Source: Gibbula magus (Eukaryota > Mollusca > Gastropoda > Trochida > Trochidae). Taken from it: 64,000 bases of DNA. Each line of letters starts with the position of its first letter. Position 1 is the stretch's first letter. A program made the position numbers and the translations under genes. This document shows positions 56,172 through 64,000 of this stretch, one piece after another. The notes under the pieces are model-generated. The model was not told where the DNA came from. It worked only from the letters and a program-made list of their open reading frames with translations, and did not search any database. Location of the stretch: positions 40,982,914-41,046,913 of the forward strand of contig OW388304.1 in assembly GCA_936450465.1 (NCBI GenBank). The letters run 5' to 3'.

Positions 56172-56539
56172 TTAAAGGGGCAGTAGCACGTGGTTTTTTT
56201 TCAAATTTAATTTTACAAATTTCCCATTTATAATGAAAGTTTATGTCATTCATATTTACTTTAGAGGGTAAAAATACTATTACACAAACCAATTTTCCGT
56301 AGTGTTAAAAACAGTGCTGCATATAAAGCAAACGTTGCATGGCGGTCATTTTATTGTGAACACATTTTATTATTTCGAAAAACAGAAAGGATTCCCATGG
56401 CTTTCACGGAACCATGTACACTCTTTTTTTAACTTGATTTTCCGAAGAGGGAAGGGTGTTTTACTACAATGGTGACATTATTTTTAAAATATATTTCATC
56501 GACTTATTTCACCGAAAAAACGTGCTACTGCTCCTTTAA
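56172..56539. mobile_element. Family B TIR element, direct copy
   Basis: TTAAAGGGGCAGTAGCACGT to AAAAAACGTGCTACTGCTCC + TTTAA, 368 bp, with both ends well kept. It abuts the ATTGCAATAC element that follows. Confidence 0.82.
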
Positions 56540-56910
56540 GGCTGAGCAATATCATCGCAATACCAATATATTGCAATACGAATTTTCATATCCCAATATA
56601 TCGCACCACAATTTGTTTGTGAAATTTATCCATACATATTGTTTTTAGGCATAACTACCAGCTTAACTTGTTACACAATTCTTTTGGGGTGCAAGAATAT
56701 GTGTTGAACTGTATTACATATGTTTCTAAATATATGACATCAAAATTAACATTTTGACTAATGGTCCATTTTTCGAAAGATTTGAAAGTCTTTTTACTCA
56801 ATGTGTAATGTTTAAACTGCAAACAGAAGTATATAAAAGTTGAATGTAGAGTTCACTCAATATATTGCAATGCGTATTGCAATACAGGTTGTATGTATTG
56901 CAATATATAG
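56536..56910. mobile_element. ATTGCAATAC element, copy 2
   Basis: Starts GGCTGAGCAATATC and is homologous over its length to 11930-12361 (TCATATCCCAATATATCGCACCA; AACTGCAAACAGAAGTATA). Its right end is less clear than that of copy 1. Confidence 0.55.
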
Positions 56911-57420
56911 CAATACGAGACTGACACTTTGAAACTACTGTTATCTGGATCCGGTGATATTTTCCGTCTTGGAAGAGATCAACCGTTACTCGGCTGAGAA
57001 ACCAGACCTGCCTTCAGACAGTTTCATTAAAATCAGACCTTCATTAGTCACGCGTGTGTTGTGTAATGTTGTGCAACCGATAACGGTCTGATTTTAATAT
57101 CATCAATTATATCATGATACTGAAAACAGCGCAGAGTTTATGCAAAAAAATATACTTGAGCATGTCTGTCACTACCGGTGGCACATGGCACATGACACAT
57201 GATTCGAAAACGATATTAAAAGTCCTATTTATCAAATCCATTATCTGTTAAAACCATATTTTGCATGCTTTGTATTCTCAAATTTGCCATTTGTTATTAA
57301 AGTTTATACAATGTTTTGGTTTGTTAATGGGTAAAACCTTTCTTTACATGACCCGATAAGCCATATCCACAAAAAACGGTTATCCGTATTGGAATAAATG
57401 GTAGGAATAATATGGAATTC
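56911..57420. other. Non-coding stretch, nothing recognised
   Basis: Unassigned; 57270-57400 faintly resembles decayed family B sequence. Confidence 0.3.
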
Positions 57421-57808
57421 TTAAAGGTACATGCATTGTGTTGTTGGGGGTCACATATTCCAAACGTTTTAAATGTTGTTTCTTTATCGAGAAGTACCGA
57501 CTGTTACCGAAAACTACCATACTAAGTATATTGACGATATGAATGTTAAAGTAGTTATTTCTGATCGAAAGCGGACAATGCATCGCGATTGACGCGCGCC
57601 AATGAGTCAAACGTAATTTTGGAATCGTATTTATAACACACAAAATGACAAATTTGAGTTGATAATGTTTTATAGGTCATATAACTACTATGCATGTAAA
57701 TGGAACGTACAGTTTCGGTTTCTGCACATGCATAATGATGTTACTCGATGTTAAATTGAAACTAGTAAGTATATGATATATTTGGCGATTGGGGATGAAT
57801 ATGCAAGC
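57421..57808. mobile_element. Family A TIR element, inverted, 3' part replaced
   Basis: Starts TTAAAGGTACATGCATTGTG and stops at GGGATGAATATGCAAGCT, where unrelated sequence and a LINE 3' end follow. The copy at 13867 is also broken within a few bases of this site. Confidence 0.75.
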
Positions 57809-57888
57809 TCCCAGCACGGGAGCTTAGATCACAACATCAGAATCTATTGACAGTGCCGAAGTGTAATCTCAAATGCTTTGGTCAGAGA

Positions 57889-58196
57889 TGTTTTGAGCAT
57901 TTTGCTCCTAACATGTGAAACTCTCTTCCCAAAAATCTGAAACTATCTCCAACATTTGAATCATTCAAATCAAGTCTAAAAGCCTATCTTTTTGTTAAGT
58001 TCGATGGTATATAAGGACTTTCACAATCGCAACAATTATATACATGGATTTGTTATTGCTGTTTGTGTGAACTGAGCACATTCAAATGTGCATGACTATT
58101 ATTATTTATTAGCATTATATGTTTAGCGCCTTGAGCATGCTTGCGAGCGTGGATATGTGCGCTTTATAAATATGCACTATTATTATTATTATTATT
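57889..58196 (+). pseudogene. LINE 3' end, 5'-truncated, copy 2
   Basis: More than 90 percent alike by eye to 14481-14785, with the same WNSLP-type coding end (ETLFPKNLKLSPTFESFKSS region, one frame break) and a longer (TAT)n tail. Preceded by about 80 bp not shared with copy 1 (57809-57888: CCCAGCACGGGAG...). Confidence 0.7.
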
Positions 58197-59038
58197 AAAA
58201 TGGCCGATCGATGGGAAATGGACTCGCATGGCTTAACCGCACTACACCATAATTATTTGTTTTAGAACTCTTTTTATTGATTCAGGAGTATTATTTAACC
58301 ATTGGTAACACTTACATATATTTTCTGAGAGCAGTTTATAAGTATTTCAGTTAGAAAAAACGTGTTACAGCGCCTTTAAGGCCTAGACTATATAATAGAT
58401 GTTTATCCATTATTTTATGCGTCCAAGCGTACTCGTATATATTACCTGCAGAAAAGTTGTCTATTGCGTCCGAAAGTACTTAGTATAAATTACTTGCACG
58501 GTATTATTTATTGTGCACATTAGTACCTTGTATAAACTATTTCCAGAACACCATTTGTTGCGTACATGTGTACTTAGTTCAGTAAACGACCCTCATCGGG
58601 TTTGTGGAGTGTGAATGTTTAAAACATTGACTAAATGCAACATGTTGCATTTATATCATAACGCCGTACGTCAATGACATATATTAAAAATTCAGACCTT
58701 TGTCCAATAAACTAAACTGACGGGCCAAAGAAAGTATAAAACTCACTTGTTTTCGATTAATTCAATATTATAAAGAAATGAGATGCATTTGATTATTGCA
58801 TGATAAATTAACACCTTTCGGCAGTAGATTGACTTCATTTGTGACTGTTTTATTTTAAAACTAAAATATCATTATGCACAGGGGAAAGAAATGAAATTTA
58901 GACCAACATGGCCCCTACCATGTTTAGAATGTTGTAAATGTGTGCAAGACGAGGCACATTGATTGAGCAACAAGAAAAGTCATGAATTTACCTAGGAAGA
59001 GGGCCACAGGTCCAAAAGTCACAAGTAACCAGTCTTGA
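58197..59038. other. Unassigned, with a family B end fragment
   Basis: Positions about 58197-58380 look like decayed family B sequence ending AAAAAACGTGTTACAGCGCC + TTTAAGG. The rest is unassigned. Confidence 0.4.
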
Positions 59039-59320
59039 TTAAAATCGACCCTTTTCAGAGGAATAAAATTTCAAATTAGTGCATCTCATATCGTTCAGAG
59101 GTTTCCACGCCAAACCGTCTGATAACAGCCCGTAGGCTCGCATGTTCTGACGCTTTTCAGGTAGCCAATCACATAACGTCCAACAAAAGCTTTCGGTACG
59201 AGAAACTAGGGGCAAGTAACTCGATATACTTTCGTTGGTTTCCGCAACATGAGAACGAGCTTGCAAATGATTCCGTATGCTTTCAAAACGGCGACCGTTA
59301 AAAACCATGATGTGATTGGT
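59039..59320. repeat. Third copy of the 6950-7420 repeat
   Basis: Inverse relative of the right arm at 7160-7420: GATTAAAATCGACC, GGTTTCCACGCCAAACCGTC, CCAATCACATAACGTCCAAC and TTTCGGTACGAGAA-CTAGGGGC. The 89-codon minus frame is the same shadow as the frame seen in the first copy. Confidence 0.65.
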
Positions 59321-59732
59321 CAGCTATCTGACTGGGTTTTGTCTCCTTGAATAATCGCCTGCCTCGGATAATCTCCTGCTCTGAGCCCACGTTGAAATAG
59401 ATAATCCCCTGCCTAAACAATCGCGGGTTAACTTTACTAAATGTAAACAAACTTTGGGATATCGCTTTTCTTTAAAAAAGATAGAATCATGTTTTTGTTT
59501 GAATTCATAAAAAATTGTACGCATAAATAATGGTTTCGAAAAAAAAACAGGATCTGACTTGAACAATCGGCGGGCAAAATCAGCGTTTGAAATTATTGAT
59601 AGTCGAGCGATTGTTCAAGGATTTACGGTAATAACAGCTACGAATTGTCATCGACTTTGATCTTCGGTCTTTAAGGCTAGAGTCGACGTCATTGTTTACC
59701 AAACAATACGCCACATGCCGCAAAAGTGGTTT
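59321..59732. other. Non-coding stretch with GATAATC-CCTGC words
   Basis: AATAATCGCCTGCC, GATAATCTCCTGC and GATAATCCCCTGCC recur at 59351-59422. No gene. Confidence 0.4.
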
Positions 59733-59827
59733 GATTGGTCGAGCAGAATGGAGCGCGTGCTTGAATGTATAAATATTGGACTCGTTCTAAGGATCGCGAT
59801 ATCTCGGAATCGCCCCATCGTGTAAGT
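59733..59827 (+). promoter_or_regulatory. Candidate Pol II promoter and leader exon
   Basis: GATTGG (inverse CCAAT box) at 59733-59738, TATAAATA at 59768-59775, and a GTAAGT donor at 59822 about 25 bp beyond the expected start. The spacing suits a TATA promoter with a short untranslated first exon. It might serve the signal-peptide exon at 63864, which follows TTTCAG at 63859; this link is inference. Confidence 0.35.
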
Positions 59828-59902
59828 ATATAGGTTATGACTATTTATGTAATTTCTTGAAGAATTGAAAATACGTATGACTCTTGTAGTCTCGTTGCTG
59901 TA

Positions 59903-60148
59903 TGATATTAAGCAACTTCCAAACGCAAGGCATAACTCTTGCCAGTCTGCTTTACTGGCTGATTTAACCCTTGCGGTATTTCCCTCGCTTTGTTGTGTCA
60001 AGACAGTGAATCGCTGCACCAGAAATGCATTGCGGGTCTGGATTTCTAAACACAGATTTCTTAAGGAAATACTGCAAGGCCTCAATCAGCCAGTAATGGA
60101 GACTGGCAAGAGTTATGCCTTGCATTGGGAAGTTGGATATTAAGATGA
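59903..60148. repeat. Foldback with 85-bp arms
   Basis: GCAAGGCATAACTCTTGCCA with flanks (59905-59990) is inverted at 60064-60146, around an 75-bp loop. Each arm contains its own GCAAGGCATAACTCTTGC imperfect palindrome. The open frames on both strands come from the arms. Confidence 0.8.
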
Positions 60149-60205
60149 ATAACGTTTTTGCAGATAGTGTAACAATTAATGTTGATATCAGGAATACGTC
60201 ACGTC

Positions 60206-60229
60206 ACGACAGACAGACAGACAGACAGA

Positions 60230-60278
<49 letters not shown>

Positions 60279-60740
60279 TACGTTTATTTTTGCTCACATG
60301 TTTTTACAATCAATCGTTCAGCGATTTATGAGAGACACTTATACAAAGTAAAATACATATAAAGTAAAAATAAATGTACAAAATATTACATATATTATTT
60401 GTATCAAATATAACGACGTATACGGAAAGTATTATTGCAGGCCCTGGCACTATCAAAGGTTGAAACGGGATCGTTGAGTAAATAATAAAACTGTACGTTG
60501 GACGATAACATACTAAAACCCGCTAGCTTATTAAAACAAGAAGCAAATCGTTCCTCTCTAACATCATGGTTATATAAAGGACAACACAGTAAAAGTGCAT
60601 TTCATCTTCTATAGTGTCTATTAAAACAATGAACATGTTATACCTTAAACAGTATATATGTGTATCAATACCAACGATTCTTTTCTTTGTGTCTGTCCGG
60701 CCTACCTCGATTTGAGATAAATGTATATTAAACAATATTA
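60206..60740 (-). pseudogene. LINE 3' end with (TCTG)n tail
   Basis: On the minus strand a 70-codon frame (60523-60735) ends IEDEMHFYCVVLYITMMLER. Known of the family: an IEDE.HF...C..Y...R signature ends many invertebrate non-LTR retrotransposon proteins. Downstream comes an AT-rich UTR with AATAAACGTATCTGTCTG and then the (CAGA/TCTG)n array at 60208-60279. 5'-truncated. Confidence 0.65.
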
Positions 60741-61350
60741 CTTAATCATAATATCCATAAATTCATATCTTTACTAAGATGTTCTAGCAAAATACATGTT
60801 TAAAATATATTAATGTTTCTATATCATGCCTTTAGATTTAGAAAAAGTGCACTCTCTACTGCCTTATAATGTGTCTGTAAATAAATCTACTATAGGCCCG
60901 TGGCCTTGTTAAGTGCAATAAACTTTGATTGATTAAACCAACGATTCCGTCCTTAAAATTTTTGTCCGACCGATTTCTAAAAAGTCGTTCATCCGATTCT
61001 CTTCAATTTTTACAAACTTATTTTACACTACTATAGGAGGATGGAGTTCTTGTTTTCATTTTATTTTATAGATTTAAACCAATTTTTTTTAGTATGATGT
61101 ACTGAGTCGTCTGTCCGAGCTATTGCAGAAAAACTTTTTTATCATTGCTTCATAATCCCAATTAGCTAAAAGAGAGCCTGCATACACGAATTCGGCTTCA
61201 TATGGTATTTCGTTATGGATAATAAGGTGAAAATATACATTGGAATAATATATAGAAGCCACATTGAATCATGCATGCCAAACTTATTTTGAAATGATCC
61301 ATAGAAATTAGAAATATTTGCCATTTAGATAGTGAAGAAATATAATATAT
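60741..61350. other. Unassigned, with a plus-strand LINE tail
   Basis: 60840-60945 runs TGTCTGTAAATAAATCTACT to AATAAACTTTGATTGATT, a retroelement 3' tail facing the opposite way to the previous one. No coding part is visible. Confidence 0.4.
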
Positions 61351-61465
61351 AATATGGTCGAGGCGAAATGGTCGTGTGGTAAGCTGTTGGTACAGTCAAT
61401 GCTGGCGATAGTTGCCCTACTCTAAGGGCGTGGGTTCGAATCCCGCATGGGACTCGGCCCGAAAA
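61351..61465 (+). repeat. tRNA-like SINE head
   Basis: ATGGTCGTGTGGTAAGC (A-box-like) is followed about 60 nt later by GTGGGTTCGAATCCCGC, a good T arm with a B box. GGTCGAG and CTCGGCC could pair, but spacing to the T arm is wrong for a true acceptor stem. A SINE head or tRNA pseudogene fits better than a working tRNA. Confidence 0.5.
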
Positions 61466-61550
61466 AGTACAAGAATTTGTACTATTGAAGTTAGTGTTAT
61501 CCCAAATATAACCATAGAAATGTTCTCCAGATATCAGCTCACGGGTTGAA

Positions 61551-62230
61551 TTAAAGGTGCGTCCATTGTGTTGTTCGAGGTCACATATGTCAGACGTTAT
61601 GAATGGTGTTATTTTATCGAGAAGTACTGACTGTTGCCAACAATTAACATTTTGATAATAGTTGAATTCTGATCGAAAACCGGACAATGCACCGCGATTG
61701 ACGCGAGTCAGTTAAACGCAATTTCGGAAACTTATTTACAACAGACAAAAAGTCAAATTAGAGTTGTTAATGTTTAATAGGTAATATAACTACTGTTCAT
61801 TTAAATGGGACGCTCAGTTTCGGTTATAATTATGTTACTCGATTTTAATTGGAAACTAGCAATTATTTTTGACGATGGGGATAAATAAGATTAAGATTAA
61901 GAAGAGAGTTTCTCTCTATTTTGTTACATTAGTTTTACCAATTTCAGCGTACTTGGTACCCACTTTTCGGAGATTGAAATCTGCCCGACCTATTGCATAA
62001 ACACTAGGCCTATTCGTCATTATAATAATAATGATAACGATGTATACCAGGAGAGATGCAGTCCAGAATGACAGTGATTCTGGGATATTATATGGTATTT
62101 TGTGTTTGGACGTTGTGGCCCGTAGTAAGAGTTCAAATAGTCAAATTATTTTAAGTGAATCAGCAATGTGGTAGTTTGGCATGTGTTAAAGCCAAACAAA
62201 ATGCCATGGAACAATGGATGCATCTTGAAA
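61551..62230. mobile_element. Family A TIR element, interrupted
   Basis: Left part 61551-61889 (TTAAAGGTGCGTCCATTGTG) and a right-end remnant at about 62176-62227 (AACAATGGATGCATCTTGAA). About 290 bp of unrelated sequence separates them. Confidence 0.6.
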
Positions 62231-62550
62231 GAGTGAGTGAGTGAATGAGTGAGTTGGGGTTTAACGCCGCTTTCAAGAGTATTTCACGGCTGCTAGTATT
62301 ACGACAGGGAGAAAGCCCGCAACACCATGTGGCTATGCATTGCGCTGAAACCTGCGAGCATCGGATTGAACTAGCGAACCATGGGTGGTACTACTCTGAA
62401 ATTCAGTGTAGCATTGCACCCAAACCTTACTGCGTGTAGAACAGTTCTCTACTGCAGACAAAGTTGCCGTGCACCTGCCGGGATTCGAACCCCGGACCTC
62501 TTGATCCGAAGCCGACCGCGCTAACCACTGCGCTAACATTGCTGCAATGC
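62231..62550 (-). mobile_element. Full-length tRNA-derived SINE
   Basis: On the minus strand it starts with a tRNA-like head: A box TTAGCGCAGTGG (62536-62525), loop CTTCGGA as in tRNA-Arg(TCG), and B box GGTTCGAATCC (62491-62481). The body has ACCCATGGTTCGC and GCATAGCCACATGG, then GGCGTTAAACCCC and a (CACT)n tail at 62231. Mismatched anticodon stem, so not a working tRNA. Fragments lie at 1310-1720 and 35467. Confidence 0.8.
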
Positions 62551-63179
62551 GTCGAGAACAACAATTATATAACACGCTAAGATAATCACAGATCACATTA
62601 ACCCTTTTCTGTACCCTAATACATGTACCATCGGATTATAAATGAAACTATTTGTCCAATCAAAAAGCTTGATACAGAATAGCTCTAAATACCTCACTGG
62701 GTACTTACATAAAGGAATCGGACCTTCTTGCCCGTATCTAACAACAAATCAAAACAAAATCTAAAACAAAACGACGGCCGGCACCACTTCCTTCTCCTCT
62801 TAACTTAGCTTAATTCATTCCAAATTTAAAATTTCAAAAATTCTTTCTCCCTTCCAGTTTCGTATTTGTTTCAAACTTTCCCCCATTTTTTCAATGGAAC
62901 CCAAGTGCAAGTTCATGGCAATACACCGGTTTGATATTGAGCTGAAAATAAAGTGAGAACGAGACTTCAAAGATGCAATCGACAATTAATTTGACAAAGT
63001 CCCTGGTCAATACAAGAATTTGTAATGGATCTTACGAAAATTAAAGTCATTGACAAAGTCGACATATACGTTATAAGATAAACAATTTACCAGTTACAGT
63101 AGTTACATGTATGTAGTTTTCAGCTACACAATTTACATGGCAAATGTTTATTAGCTCAACATGCTTATGACATGGCATG
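62551..63179. other. Non-coding stretch, nothing recognised
   Basis: No gene, RNA or named repeat seen. Confidence 0.4.
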
Positions 63180-63640
63180 GCGTCCGTTCGTCCACCGTCC
63201 GTCCATCCGTAAACTTTTCGCTTTTACGACTTCTTCTCCAGAACCAATGACTCAACAGATCTGACATTTATGTGCAGACTCCTTGGCCAATGGGGATTCC
63301 ATATTGTAGATTTCGTGACCCCATGACCCCAAAGTGGGTCACAGGGGTCACATCTTTAAAAACCTATTTTCATCTTCTTCTCCAGTTCCAAAAGGTCTAG
63401 AGAGGTGAAAAGTTGTCTGTAGACTCCTTGGCCAATGGGGATTCTTAATTGTAGATTTTGTGACCCCATGACCCCAAATAGGGTCACAGGGGTCACGACC
63501 TTAAAAACCTATTTTCATCTTCTTCTCCAGTACCAAAATGACTTAAAAGCTGAAATATTGTGTGCAGACTCCTTGGCCAATGGACTAAACAGGTTCACAA
63601 GGGTCACAACTTTAAAAACTATTTTTTGCTTGTTAATAAT
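63180..63640. repeat. Tandem repeat with GGGTCACAGGGGTCAC, about 130 bp
   Basis: Two full units and a partial third carry GACTCCTTGGCCAATGGGGA, GTGACCCCATGACCCCAAA, GGGTCACAGGGGTCAC and CCTATTTTCATCTTCTTCTC. The array is preceded by GTCCGTTCGTCCACCGTCCG. The inverse family is at 23014-24060. Confidence 0.8.
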
Positions 63641-63863
63641 GTACTGGTATTTCTTGAGATAACTGCGCAATGATACCGTGTGAAGTGGTCCTGCAGGTAA
63701 TTTTGTATAAACGTCAGAGTAGGAAGGTTTCAGCTGTCAATTCTCGTGTTTATGAGAATGTATACCGGTCACATGACCTTGTTTAATCCAATCAGCAGAG
63801 GGCATATCGCTAAAATTTTAAAGTCTGAATTTATCTGGATGTATAATACTATGTTTCAGTATC

Positions 63864-63924
63864 ATGAGGGGTTCTGTGTTAACATGGTGGGTGCTGCTCG
63901 CCGCCCTTGTCGCAACCACAGATG
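63864..63924 (+). CDS. Possible first coding exon with signal peptide
   Basis: ATG opens MRGSVLTWWVLLAALVATTD, a textbook secretory signal: a basic residue, a hydrophobic core WWVLLAALVA and a small-residue end. It stops at a GTAAAC donor after one base of the next codon (phase 1); an alternative donor at 63937 (GTATTT) is also phase 1. Upstream lie TTTCAG (63854-63859), a CCAATCAGC at 63788 and a TATAATA word. The following exons are outside the window, so the protein is unknown; a lectin paralogue is conceivable but unsupported. Confidence 0.5.
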
Positions 63925-64000
63925 GTAAACGCAGAGGTATTTTTTTTTAATTTCTTCTTCTTCTTTCAACAAGACGTAACTCTCCCATGTTAAACATAAC
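63925..64000. other. Start of presumed intron
   Basis: T-rich sequence after the donor; the reading frame meets a stop within about 25 bp, consistent with an intron. Confidence 0.4.

Noticed and set aside
62473..62550. Functional tRNA-Arg gene
   Set aside because: The anticodon stem is mismatched and the head continues into a SINE body with a (CACT)n tail.

Overview
The window looks like intron-rich, transposon-dominated DNA from an invertebrate animal, most likely a marine mollusc or another lophotrochozoan (inference). The reasons are AT-rich non-coding DNA with isolated spliced exons, tRNA-derived SINEs with a GTTTAACGCCGC core, DIRS and Penelope-type retroelements, many foldback and TIR elements, and a C-type lectin gene. 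No prokaryotic gene organisation is present.

Host genes are sparse. Two plus-strand exons (12735-12816 and 52584-52771) join in phase into most of a C-type lectin-like domain with a QPD motif and end at a stop codon. The intron between them is about 39.8 kb. A possible first exon with a signal peptide lies at 63864-63924, with a TATA/CCAAT promoter candidate about 4 kb upstream (59733-59827).

The most striking structure fills that lectin intron. At 16879 a sequence starting CCCAGCAAACAA interrupts a small TIR element. At 50887 the inverted end TTGTTTGCTGGG is followed by exactly the missing remainder of that same small element, and then by the continuation of the intron sequence. Read literally, 16879-50887 is one 34,009-bp insertion with 12-bp terminal inverted repeats, a 2-3 bp target duplication, and long ACGTT-rich satellite arrays just inside both ends (about 1.2 kb on the left, 2.05 kb on the right). 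I recognise no transposase in it.

Nested inside is a full-length DIRS-type tyrosine-recombinase retrotransposon (about 26645-33740, minus strand). It has inverted terminal repeats, an internal complementary region that fuses copies of both termini, and open Gag, reverse transcriptase/RNase H and tyrosine recombinase frames. Gag and recombinase share one frame separated by a single TGA; the RT frame overlaps both. Its leader carries 88-bp and about 120-bp tandem repeats.

The remainder is nested repeats: about nine copies or fragments of a 500-bp TIR family, several of a GGGGCAG-ended family, foldback elements rich in TGACGTCA (one a 967-bp palindrome), an inverted pair of Penelope-type hammerhead ribozyme motifs, LINE 3' ends, SINEs, a retrocopy with a 10-bp target duplication, and microsatellites. 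All coordinates come from reading by eye; repeat boundaries are good to roughly 5-20 bp.
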